Source of the DNA: UBA7985 sp965658725
GTDB lineage: Bacteria; Pseudomonadota; Alphaproteobacteria; UBA7985
NCBI GenBank assembly: GCA_965658725.1
Contig: CBFHUI010000071.1
Coordinates: 1-13,604, forward strand
Direction of reading: 5' to 3'
DNA: 13,604 nucleotides
The notes beneath the pieces are model-generated. The model saw nothing but the letters and a program-made list of their open reading frames with translations. It ran no database searches and was not told the DNA's origin. Below are positions 1 through 6,597 of this stretch, in pieces; the stretch's first letter is position 1, and every line of letters starts with the position of its first letter. Position numbers and translations under genes: made by a program.

Positions 1-524
1 TCAAGGGCGTGAACGACGATGAGCTCGAAACGCTGGTTGCCTGGTGCGGGGATGAAGGTTTTGATCTGACCTTCATCGAAGTCATGCCCATGGGCGTTAT
101 CATGGACGATACCGGCGCCGACGATAGCGGGCGGGAGGGGCAGTTCATGTCCCTGCAGGACGTTCGCGACCGGCTCAGCACCCGTTGGACGCTGGCGGAA
201 AGCAGTTTCCGCTCCGCCGGGCCCGCGCGCTACTTTATGGTGGGCGAAACGGGTCAGCGGCTGGGCTTTATTACCCCGCTGAGCCACAATTTCTGTGAGC
301 TGTGCAACCGCGTGCGCCTGACCTGTACCGGCATGCTCTACATGTGTCTGGGGCAGGACGACAGCATGGACTTGCGGGCCGTTCTGCGCAACGCGAGCAG
401 CGACGATGCGGTCAGCCGCGCCATCGATGATGCCATCTTGCGCAAGCCCAAAGGCCACGACTTCATGGTCGGACGCGACGGCGAAGCGGCCGTCGCGCGC
501 CACATGAGCGTAACCGGCGGCTGA
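1..524 (+). CDS. moaA: GTP 3',8-cyclase MoaA, C-terminal part (5' end outside window)
   Basis: MoaA is the radical-SAM enzyme that turns GTP into 3',8-cyclo-GTP, the first step of molybdenum cofactor synthesis in the cytoplasm. The reading frame is open from the first bases of the window (…K-G-V-N-D-D-E…), so the gene starts upstream and the radical-SAM CxxxCxxC motif is not visible. The C-terminal second [4Fe-4S] site is complete: the FCELCNRVRLT stretch has cysteine codons at 294, 303 and 345, giving CX2CX13C, and the NRVR arginines match the GTP-binding region of the family. The protein ends MSVTGG; the terminal Gly-Gly is the conserved MoaA tail needed for activity, so the 3' end is intact. 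No other molybdopterin gene is visible. The next gene is convergent, 40 bases away. Identification is firm; only the N-terminus is missing. Confidence 0.96.
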   Translation, partial: KGVNDDELETLVAWCGDEGFDLTFIEVMPMGVIMDDTGADDSGREGQFMSLQDVRDRLSTRWTLAESSFRSAGPARYFMVGETGQRLGFITPLSHNFCELCNRVRLTCTGMLYMCLGQDDSMDLRAVLRNASSDDAVSRAIDDAILRKPKGHDFMVGRDGEAAVARHMSVTGG

Positions 525-564
525 TCACCCCGTTCTTTCCGGCCGTTGGCTTACGCCAGAAGGG

Positions 565-1515
565 CTATTCTGATTTATAGATTTGCCGCGAAGACGTGAT
601 GATGAGGTCGATCAGCGGCTTGTTGCTCGGCTTCTGAAAAAACTCGGCATCGAAAGAAACTTGGAGCGGCAAGTCAAACTGCGGAAACCCTTCAAGCTCT
701 TGGAAATTGGGTTGATTCAGGGGATGAGAACAAATCCCAAAACCGACCCCCGCGCCGATCAATTCATGCGCCTCCAGAAAATCATCCGTTTGCACTGAGT
801 TACCACATCGCTTTTCGATCGCCAAAAGCTCCAGCCAAATCGACCCAAGCACCCCCAAACGCCGAGCGGAAATCATTTTGTGGGATCCCAAACGATCGAC
901 CGTCGGCTTGCCCCGTTCAGCAATGTAGGCATCAGAGGCATAGAAGCTGTAACGAGCGGTCCCGATCGGGAAGGACACCATTGTCGTACCGTCGCCCAGC
1001 ATGGCGCTAAAGTTTACATCGGCCTGAACCAGCTCGCGCCACTCGCGTCTGAAAAGGCCCGAAAACTTCACGCGGTACTTGTCGAAAATCACGGGATTGT
1101 CCCGCATGAGCGGTTTGATCAGCACTCGGAATGTCGTTGGGTTCAAAGAGATCCTGAGGGGAATGCGCGAATGGGCCAGCGTAGGCTGATTCAAGCTCAT
1201 CGCGCCTTCCAGCACTTCATCCGCCCGGGCAATCTTTTTGGCGATGCCACGTCCCACCGGCGTCAACTTAATGATCCCGGAAACGCTTTGATAAAGCCGG
1301 GTTTGGACCATTGCTTCAAGGCGTTCTACCCGCCGTTTCAAGGTGACAACGGAAACGTTCAAGCTCCGCGCTGCCTCATCAAGGGATGTGGAAGTCGCCA
1401 CCGCCAGAAAAGCACGATACTGGCCCCACTCCGCTGCACTCCGTGGCGAGAGAATCGCCGCGCCGTGCAGTGCGTGGTAGGCTGCTTCAAAATCCTCTGG
1501 TTGATCATTAGTCAA
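565..1515 (-). CDS. LysR-type transcriptional regulator, second of a tandem pair (TTG start)
   Basis: A 316-residue LysR-type regulator whose target is not recognisable. The winged helix-turn-helix lies at about residues 30-90, with recognition helix VSVVTLKRRVERLE and the following LTPVG wing. The rest (about 117-310) fits a periplasmic-binding-like effector domain, for example LIGAGVGFGI near residue 255. About 28 residues precede the HTH, more than usual for the family. The start is a TTG: an in-frame TGA lies two codons upstream, no ATG or GTG comes before the HTH, and a strong Shine-Dalgarno (GGGAGGT) sits 9 bases upstream. The TTG overlaps the TGA stop of the upstream regulator (TTGA), so translation is probably coupled. 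Base composition is near 50% GC, below the flanking genes, which suggests acquisition. The family is clear; the ligand and regulon are unknown. Confidence 0.9.
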   Translation of the reverse strand: MTNDQPEDFEAAYHALHGAAILSPRSAAEWGQYRAFLAVATSTSLDEAARSLNVSVVTLKRRVERLEAMVQTRLYQSVSGIIKLTPVGRGIAKKIARADEVLEGAMSLNQPTLAHSRIPLRISLNPTTFRVLIKPLMRDNPVIFDKYRVKFSGLFRREWRELVQADVNFSAMLGDGTTMVSFPIGTARYSFYASDAYIAERGKPTVDRLGSHKMISARRLGVLGSIWLELLAIEKRCGNSVQTDDFLEAHELIGAGVGFGICSHPLNQPNFQELEGFPQFDLPLQVSFDAEFFQKPSNKPLIDLIITSSRQIYKSE

Positions 1516-2459
1516 GCCTCATTACCTCCCGCAGGAAAGCCATCTTTTGGCGGCCAGACGGCGGCTGCTTGAAAGAATTTAATGCCCTCTGCGATGAGCG
1601 CTTGTGTTAGGAGGCGGCCCATTTCGGTCTTGTAAAACGCTTTGCTCACAAGCAGATAACTGGGCACGCTGACCACGGGCAAATCGGGGCAAATGATGAA
1701 ATCAGAGCTCAGCGACCACTGCGTCACAGGGGTAAAATACAGCCCTTGCTTTGCCAACAGGTCGCCAGCCGTTGTTGAGTCAACCTCAATGAAGCTGGAG
1801 CATTGTGACGGAATGTTCTCAATACCCTCCCAAAGCGCTCGGATCAGTCGATAATCTTCAACGATGGCAAGGTGATGTTCGCTCAGGTTTTCTTGGTTGG
1901 GCAGCCCATACCGATCCACGTAGGCCGGTGTACAACCAAAAGCGACTTGATGGACGCCAAGCGATATGGATCTTACCTGGGGTGACTCGCTGCTGAAATG
2001 CGTGAAGGCCAGATTGAAATCAAAGGTCTGTGACACTTCAGGCGTCGGCCCAGTGAGAACGCGCAAAGAGTAGTTTAGAAACAACTCCGGCGACTGCTCT
2101 AGCCATGGGATCAGCATATACCCCACAAGCGCGTCCATCATCCAAACCGACGCTTTAGTCGTATCTCGTGGATCGGGATAACGCAGATCAGGCTTGATCT
2201 CTGCCAAAATTCTGTCGGCATTCCGCAACAGCGCCGCCAGATCTTCACCCTCTGCGGTCATCCGAAACTTGCTGCCATAGCCGAGGAAGAGTTTGGTTTT
2301 TAGGACATCTTCAAGTCGAGCGATCCGGCGCTTGAGCGTTACAACCGACACACCCAACTGGCTCGCAGCTGCGTCGGAGCTCTTGGTCGTGAAGAGCGCA
2401 AGAAACGCGCAGAATAGATCCCATTCCGTCAAACTTACCGGGGATTGCTTGAGCACCAC
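1512..2459 (-). CDS. LysR-type transcriptional regulator, first of a tandem pair (GTG start)
   Basis: A 315-residue LysR-type regulator. The DNA-binding domain is at residues 13-72, with recognition helix VSVVTLKRRIARLE, nearly identical to that of its neighbour (VSVVTLKRR-x-x-RLE in both). Similarity continues through the HTH (EW…AFLA…T…S-D-AA…L) but fades in the effector domain (about 95-300). This fits an old tandem duplication with diverged ligand sensing. The start is GTG at 2459, directly followed by a second GTG; an in-frame TAA lies four codons upstream, so the N-terminus is well bounded although the Shine-Dalgarno is weak (GAAAG). The stop overlaps the TTG start of the downstream paralogue. 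The gene is AT-richer than its neighbours. No divergent target gene is present; the upstream gene is a co-directional M23 peptidase. The regulon is unknown. Confidence 0.9.
   Translation of the reverse strand: MVLKQSPVSLTEWDLFCAFLALFTTKSSDAAASQLGVSVVTLKRRIARLEDVLKTKLFLGYGSKFRMTAEGEDLAALLRNADRILAEIKPDLRYPDPRDTTKASVWMMDALVGYMLIPWLEQSPELFLNYSLRVLTGPTPEVSQTFDFNLAFTHFSSESPQVRSISLGVHQVAFGCTPAYVDRYGLPNQENLSEHHLAIVEDYRLIRALWEGIENIPSQCSSFIEVDSTTAGDLLAKQGLYFTPVTQWSLSSDFIICPDLPVVSVPSYLLVSKAFYKTEMGRLLTQALIAEGIKFFQAAAVWPPKDGFPAGGNEA
1524..1530 (-). promoter_or_regulatory. Strong Shine-Dalgarno that decides the TTG start
   Basis: Read on the minus strand this is GGGAGGT, nine bases before the TTG at 1515. 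It lies inside the last codons of the upstream LysR gene. An in-frame stop separates it from any earlier start, so it supports TTG as the true initiation codon. Confidence 0.7.
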
Positions 2460-2578
2460 TTGAACTTTCGTTTATTCGAAGCATCTCCGAGCCGTCATCC
2501 GCACCCGCGGCAGAACATTCAGCTTCTTGATGCCCAAGGATTGCATAGTTCAGGACAGTCTCGCCCTACTTTAAGTGG

Positions 2579-2606
2579 TGTATCTTTCTAGTGTATTGAG
2601 TGTCAA
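2579..2606 (-). promoter_or_regulatory. Candidate sigma-70-type promoter for the LysR pair
   Basis: On the minus strand, TTGACA (2606-2601) matches the -35 consensus exactly. A weak -10 candidate, GATACA (2584-2579), follows after 16 bases. The implied transcript would have a leader of roughly 110 bases before the GTG start at 2459. The -10 matches only three of six consensus positions, so confidence is limited. Confidence 0.4.
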
Positions 2607-2615
2607 ATATCACTA
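2589..2615. repeat. Inverted repeat TAGTG-N17-CACTA overlapping the -35 element
   Basis: The outer arms TAGTG (2589-2593) and CACTA (2611-2615) are perfect complements. A nested AGTG (2599-2602) also pairs with CACT (2611-2614). The repeat covers the TTGACA -35 box. LysR-type proteins often repress their own genes from such sites, so this is a candidate auto-operator (inference). Confidence 0.3.
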
Positions 2616-2783
2616 TGCGAGAAAAGGCAGGTTCTTCTATTTTTGAGGGAAAATAGTCCAAGTCATGGCTACTTATAAAGGCAAATTAGCCCCCTTAGGG
2701 TGCAAACGCGTGAGTTACAATAGCCCGACGTTTTCCTTTCATGCTCGGTTTTTGTCGAAAAATGATTGGTTTTTGGCTATTTT

Positions 2784-4568
2784 CTATAATGACTTTCTGG
2801 CACCAAGGAAGATCTTGGGATCCTTGGCTTGATCCAAAACCAGGACCTCCCAATGCAAATGTGGACCAGTTGACGCACCTGTGGATCCCACCTCTCCAAC
2901 CTTCTGCCCCACGACAACGGCAGCGCCCTTTTTGACCGAAATCTTGCGCAAATGCGCGTAGCGGGAGATGACTCCATTGCCGTGATCGATTTCGACCAGA
3001 TTGCCGTAAGAGCCCTTGCGCGACGCATAGACCACACGGCCCGGACCAGCCGCGGAAACGCGAGTGCCGCTGGGCCCTGCGAAGTCCATTCCCTTGTGCA
3101 TCCGATACTTACCGCTGATCGGGTGCTTGCGCATGCCGTAGCCCGATGAAACGCGGAGACCTTCCACAGGCCGATGGGTTGGCAGCGCATCAAAGTGGTT
3201 GCGACGGTGCTCGAGTTCTTCAGTCAAACGTTCGACCATCAGCGCTCGATCCAGCAGCGCATTGATCCCAGCGGTCGAAGGGTCGGCGGTCACAGCAAAT
3301 TCACGCCGCTCAATCTCGCCCTCATCCGCCTGCCCGCCCATGCCGTTCCAAAATGGACTGGACACACTGTCGAGCAGGGCATCGAGGTTCAAGGTCGTAT
3401 CCTGTGTGACACCGGTCATGTCGATCGCCTTTTGCACGGCCGCCATTTGCTCTTCCACGCGGCTCTCAAGCCGGTCGAGTATCAGGCTCTGCGCGTCGGT
3501 CAGCGAGGCGATCTGGGCCTCTCGCTGCTTGACCAAAGAGGTCAGGCGCGTGTTGTCCGCCTCCCGTTGCGCCAACTGGCCCTCCAGCGACTTCAGCTGC
3601 AGGTCACGGTCGGCGACGATGGCTTGTGTTGCGGTCAGGTCTGCCGCCAGCTCCGCATTCTGCTCGTTGAGAAGTTGCATGGCTCTGCGGCGGGCTTCGT
3701 CGGTGTCGGTCTTACCGGTTTGGAAGGAGATGATGTCCCGCTTCAAACCAGCAATCACCTCGTCTCTGGCTTCAAGGCTCACACCTAACCGCTGCGCTTC
3801 CCGCTCCAAAGCACGCGTTTCCTGCCGCGTGGCTGCAAGCTCGCTGGCCATGGTGTCGAGCGTCTGGCGCTCAATATCCAGTTCAGCTTCGAGCAAGTCT
3901 TTCTGCGTTTGCACCAACGCCAATTCGCGCGCCAGCACTTGAGCATCTGCGGACAGTGGCGTCCCTGCACCGGCAGCGCCAGGCGAAGCCGTTGCATCAC
4001 CCGAGACAGCCACACCACCATCCTCTAGTGCTGCCTCGCTGGCATCTTCAGGCAGCGGCTCCTCTGTGAGCGACAGCGCGGCGTTGAGGGTAGACAACAG
4101 GCGCTCGTTCTCAGCCATCAAGGTTTTGATGTCGATGTCGCGGCTATCAATCAGGATCAGGCCCCGCTCAGTTGCGGCGCGATCAAACAAGGCGGTCTGC
4201 TGGGATTCGAGCTGGTGAGACATCAGATCAAGCGCGACGCGGAGATCTGCATTCCGCTCTTGGACTTCAGCGTTCACCAGCGCGCGGTGGTTGGCCAGCC
4301 CAACGCTGAGAAACAGAATTGCTAGCCCTAAGGCAACTGCGCCGCCAAGCGCAGCCGTCATCTGGTGCCAGCCGCGAATGAGGAGCGATTTGTCCACATT
4401 GCGACTGTCCACAAGAACCCTGTCCCTGAAGCCGAGCGCCCTTCCCCAATGCCGCGCCGCACCAGCGGTTTTGGCGGCGATCTTCTGTGTCACGGGACCG
4501 GCCGTTCCATTGGCCTGTGCGGCCGCTTCCATGGCCGCTTTTGTCCGTGAGACTGCTGGATCTGACAT
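2784..4568 (-). CDS. Membrane-anchored coiled-coil M23 (LytM) family metallopeptidase
   Basis: Predicted zinc endopeptidase, or murein hydrolase activator, acting on peptidoglycan in the periplasm. The numbering here counts from the upstream ATG at 4586, giving 600 residues. A basic cytoplasmic N-terminus is followed by one transmembrane helix at about 76-97. Heptad-rich, Glu/Gln/Leu-rich coiled coil covers about 105-165 and 212-385, interrupted by an Ala/Gly/Asp-rich linker (about 175-212). The C-terminal M23 domain (about 474-590) has all expected metal and catalytic positions: HKGMD (H497, D501), YAHL (H545) and HLHWE (H576, H578), so it should be active. Two starts are possible. I prefer ATG 4568 (594 residues), because AAGGGG lies 8 bases upstream; ATG 4586 has only an A-rich leader. 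The gene is divergent from the envelope cluster at 4866. The family is certain; the exact cut site is not. Confidence 0.9.
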   Translation of the reverse strand: MSDPAVSRTKAAMEAAAQANGTAGPVTQKIAAKTAGAARHWGRALGFRDRVLVDSRNVDKSLLIRGWHQMTAALGGAVALGLAILFLSVGLANHRALVNAEVQERNADLRVALDLMSHQLESQQTALFDRAATERGLILIDSRDIDIKTLMAENERLLSTLNAALSLTEEPLPEDASEAALEDGGVAVSGDATASPGAAGAGTPLSADAQVLARELALVQTQKDLLEAELDIERQTLDTMASELAATRQETRALEREAQRLGVSLEARDEVIAGLKRDIISFQTGKTDTDEARRRAMQLLNEQNAELAADLTATQAIVADRDLQLKSLEGQLAQREADNTRLTSLVKQREAQIASLTDAQSLILDRLESRVEEQMAAVQKAIDMTGVTQDTTLNLDALLDSVSSPFWNGMGGQADEGEIERREFAVTADPSTAGINALLDRALMVERLTEELEHRRNHFDALPTHRPVEGLRVSSGYGMRKHPISGKYRMHKGMDFAGPSGTRVSAAGPGRVVYASRKGSYGNLVEIDHGNGVISRYAHLRKISVKKGAAVVVGQKVGEVGSTGASTGPHLHWEVLVLDQAKDPKIFLGARKSL

Positions 4569-4740
4569 CCAGTTAACCCCTTGCATTTTCTTGTCTTTCA
4601 GCCCGTTCGAGACCGCAAACCGTTGATCCTGCTTCAGCCCAATGCAGCAGGTGCTTGCGTCCTCTCCGATGGACTGGGACTTGTTATTTTTTCCAGATGC
4701 CCAGCCAAAGGCTGCAACTTTCAGGATAGGTAGTTATACC

Positions 4741-4769
4741 ATTATGCGCGTGTAAAGTAATCGGGTTAA
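4741..4769 (-). promoter_or_regulatory. Candidate promoter for the M23 peptidase gene
   Basis: On the minus strand TTAACC (-35, four of six consensus positions) and CATAAT (-10, five of six) are separated by exactly 17 bases. Transcription would start near 4733, giving a leader of about 165 bases. A second -10-like hexamer, TATAAC, lies just downstream. Confidence 0.35.
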
Positions 4770-4780
4770 TGCCCAAAGGT

Positions 4781-4813
4781 TCCCCAATTTTTCCCCGACT
4801 TGTCCCCAAGCTT
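4781..4813 (+). repeat. Three tandem 11-base repeats (TCCCC-R-A-type)
   Basis: TCCCCAATTTT (4781-4791), TCCCCGACTTG (4792-4802) and TCCCCAAGCTT (4803-4813) lie end to end with consensus TCCCCRANNTT. The CCCC cores start at 4782, 4793 and 4804, exactly 11 bases apart, close to one DNA helical turn. This suits cooperative binding of a regulator on one face of the DNA. If transcribed, each CCCC could also pair with the GGGG at 4827-4830. Confidence 0.6.
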
Positions 4814-4836
4814 TTGTCGCCCGGTTGGGGTTTTTT
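4804..4836 (+). terminator. Rho-independent-terminator-like hairpin upstream of the envelope cluster
   Basis: CCCCAA (4804-4809) pairs perfectly with TTGGGG (4825-4830), and six Ts follow directly (4831-4836). The loop is long (15 bases) and the stem short, so strength is uncertain. No plus-strand gene ends upstream; the previous plus-strand gene ends at 524. The hairpin would therefore terminate a short leader or small RNA started in the divergent region. An alternative 7-bp stem, CCCAAGC (4805-4811) with GCTTGGG (4843-4849), excludes the terminator stem and could act as an antiterminator. Confidence 0.4.
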
Positions 4837-4865
4837 GAGTGCGCTTGGGTTAGCTTCAGACTTGG

Positions 4866-6407
4866 ATGAAAATGAGGCGAGAGGCGCGCTCCAATATGTC
4901 TGAACGGCAAGGGTACATCCGGCGTTTGAGCCTATGGCTGAGCCTGCTTGGCAGTGTGCTTGTGACGCTCGCGGTGCTGCTGTTGCACGCAAGCGGGAGC
5001 GGGAGCGGAACGCTGGAATCAGTCTTGCTCTCGCTGGCCGTGGTTTTGCTCGCCGGGTTTGCTCTGTCAGTGCGATGGAAGGGGGAGATGAGCGGTCGGG
5101 CGGGTGTGATGCTGCTCGCGCTGATGCTTCTCGCAGGCACGATGCTGCGCTTGCTGAGCGCGGCAAGCGGTGGAACGGAATGGCTCCAGCTCAGCATTTT
5201 CACGGGAAGGGGACCATCGCCAGAACTGGGCTTAGACCTCTATGCCGGACGCGCGCTACTTGCGGGGCTGAACCCCTTTAAGTTCTCAGTCCAGGAACTC
5301 ATGGGGGGCGGCCTTCGGGTTGCAGATACGGGACTCGAAGCCGCGCGGACCTTGGTCGGGAGTTCGGAGGCGCTCAGCCAATGGGTCGGCAGCGTCGCCC
5401 AAGCAGAAATTCGCGCGGGGGTCGGCTTAGACATCTCGCACCGCCCCGCCGCACCGCTGCCCACCCTGCCCCTATTGGCAGCTGCGCAAGTGCTGACACC
5501 CAACGCCGCGCTGGGGTGGTTTGGGCTGCTGATCGTTAGCGATAGTCTCGCGCTTGGCTTGCTCGTCGTGCTCATGCGGCGGATGCGGGTGCCGCTGCAC
5601 TGGGCGGCCCTGTTTTGGGTGAACCCGCTCTGGCTGGTTGCGGGGTTTGGGGCCGGGTCGTGCTTCGTGCTGATCGCACCGCTGGTGCTGCTGGCCTTGT
5701 GGACATCGGTATCAGAGCGGGCCGCACTGACGGGCTTCTTACTCGCCCTTTGTGTGGGTTTCAGCCTTTGGATCGCGGCGCTCCTGCCGCTTCTGCTGCG
5801 CTCGGCTGGACGGCGGCCCGCGGCGTGGCGGCGCGCAGCTTATGGTGTGGTGGGTTTTGCCCTTTTCGTTGGGATCATCGGATTGGGTCAGCGGCTGCTG
5901 GGCGGAGACTGGACAGGCTTTTCCAGCGCGCCTGTCTTGCCACAGGACAAAGCCGCGAACGGCGGACTGGCGCTGTTCCTGCTGGCGGATACCGGGCTGC
6001 TGGGTGGCGCGACCCGGTGGGCGGCGGTGGGTTGGGGACTGCTGGTTCTGGTCGTAGGTGGTTTGCTGGCGCTGCCGCCCCTGCCCGATCAAGCCCAGCG
6101 AAGCATCCGCGCGGGCATTCTCGGCGTCGCCGCCCTGTTCCTCTCCAGCCTCATCCACCCGGCAGCGCTGTTGCCCGTGTTGGTCCTCCTGCCCCTGACG
6201 CGTGCACCAGCGCTGGTGCTGGGCGCTGGGCTAGGGGTGTTGGTGAGCGCGCTGACAGCGCTGCTCCTCACCCTTGGCGTTGCGCCGCAGCCAGAGGCTG
6301 GGATCGCCGCAAGCACGGCAGCGCGGCTGATTGTCGGCCTTGTGATTGGCTTGCTGTTTGTTGCCGCGTGGCTGGCATCGGTTCGCCGCAATCAGACTCT
6401 CGAATGA
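4866..6407 (+). CDS. Polytopic membrane protein resembling GT-C (GT87-like) glycosyltransferases
   Basis: 513 residues, very hydrophobic, with about 11-13 transmembrane helices by eye (for example 21-42, 48-68, 79-99, 214-237, 258-280, 286-310, 324-342, 384-403, 415-437, 485-505). Three stretches resemble GT87/DUF2029-type GT-C enzymes, which use polyprenyl-linked sugars at the membrane: DLYAGRALLAGLNPF (124-138), HRPAAPLPTLPLL after a long non-membrane loop (192-204), and VNPLWLVAGFGAGS (252-265). In those enzymes the second usually reads like HPE-x-PT-x-YPP and the third continues into a GH-x-D motif; both look degraded here. D124 remains as a possible catalytic acid. It could be a divergent transferase or a non-catalytic relative. 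Start at 4866 or at ATG 4896 (MSERQG); neither has a strong Shine-Dalgarno. It is followed by the 44-residue gene and a secreted peptidase. Confidence 0.72.
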   Translation: MKMRREARSNMSERQGYIRRLSLWLSLLGSVLVTLAVLLLHASGSGSGTLESVLLSLAVVLLAGFALSVRWKGEMSGRAGVMLLALMLLAGTMLRLLSAASGGTEWLQLSIFTGRGPSPELGLDLYAGRALLAGLNPFKFSVQELMGGGLRVADTGLEAARTLVGSSEALSQWVGSVAQAEIRAGVGLDISHRPAAPLPTLPLLAAAQVLTPNAALGWFGLLIVSDSLALGLLVVLMRRMRVPLHWAALFWVNPLWLVAGFGAGSCFVLIAPLVLLALWTSVSERAALTGFLLALCVGFSLWIAALLPLLLRSAGRRPAAWRRAAYGVVGFALFVGIIGLGQRLLGGDWTGFSSAPVLPQDKAANGGLALFLLADTGLLGGATRWAAVGWGLLVLVVGGLLALPPLPDQAQRSIRAGILGVAALFLSSLIHPAALLPVLVLLPLTRAPALVLGAGLGVLVSALTALLLTLGVAPQPEAGIAASTAARLIVGLVIGLLFVAAWLASVRRNQTLE

Positions 6408-6462
6408 ACCTGTCAAATTTGATATAGAACGTTCTCCAACCCTGAACACGGCGGAAATTGAC

Positions 6463-6597
6463 GTGAGACTTATCGGCGTATTGTTGCTTGCGATTGGCGT
6501 TTTGCTGGTCTCGTCCTTGCTGATCGACCGGACGTCAAACGAAGAGTTCGGCTTCTTCCAGCGCTTGCGCGACCTGCGCATCCGCCACGGTGAATAA
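6463..6597 (+). CDS. Small single-pass membrane protein (44 residues)
   Basis: The frame starts with GTG at 6463, preceded by GCGGAAA with about 8 bases spacing, and encodes 44 residues. An N-terminal hydrophobic helix (LIGVLLLAIGVLLVSSLLI, residues 3-21) is followed by a charged tail rich in Arg and Glu (DRTSNEEFG…RLRDLRIRHGE). The arrangement suggests a type I or N-terminally anchored small membrane protein. It lies 55 bases after the GT-C-like gene, and its TAA overlaps the GTG start of the extensin-like gene by 8 bases, so the two are probably co-translated. The frame stays open to 6346 upstream, but that would overlap the preceding gene and lacks membrane character. No family is recognised. 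It may be an accessory subunit of a neighbouring envelope protein (inference). Confidence 0.65.
   Translation: MRLIGVLLLAIGVLLVSSLLIDRTSNEEFGFFQRLRDLRIRHGE

Larger units (their letters stand above)
2460..2783. other. AT-rich intergenic region between the LysR pair and the M23 peptidase gene
   Basis: 324 bases without a convincing gene. Hand counts of single lines give about 35-42% GC, the lowest in the window. It should hold the 3' end signal of the M23 gene and the promoter of the LysR pair. A perfect TTGACA -35 element (minus strand) and a TAGTG/CACTA inverted repeat are listed separately. An imperfect hairpin centred on CCC-TTA-GGG near 2696 lacks a T-tract, so I do not call it a terminator. 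Apart from these I see nothing in it. Confidence 0.6.
4569..4865. promoter_or_regulatory. Divergent control region between the M23 peptidase and the envelope cluster
   Basis: About 300 bases separate two divergently transcribed envelope genes. The left half holds a minus-strand promoter candidate. The right half holds three 11-base direct repeats, a terminator-like hairpin and a competing stem, all listed separately. A clear plus-strand promoter for the gene at 4866 was not found; TTATAC near 4735 is a possible -10 without a good -35. Confidence 0.5.

Noticed and set aside
546..559. Possible hairpin terminator between moaA and the LysR gene (TGGC-TTAC-GCCA)
   Set aside because: Only four base pairs and no T-tract on either strand; not distinguishable from chance.
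880..1572. A 230-codon plus-strand frame opposite the first LysR gene
   Set aside because: Composition is unlike a real protein (many Arg, His, Cys), with no family motif and no Shine-Dalgarno. The minus strand has a clear LysR domain.
2691..2705. GC-CCC-TTA-GGG-GC hairpin downstream of the M23 gene
   Set aside because: One mismatch, a very short stem and no T-run on the minus strand, so not credible as a terminator.
4567..4770. TTAA-type half-sites resembling CtrA boxes in the divergent region
   Set aside because: No pair with the TTAA-N7-TTAA spacing was found.
5615..6427. A 270-codon frame inside the GT-C-like gene
   Set aside because: Arg/Ala/Gly-rich, typical of a shifted frame in GC-rich DNA; the other frame shows orderly transmembrane helices.
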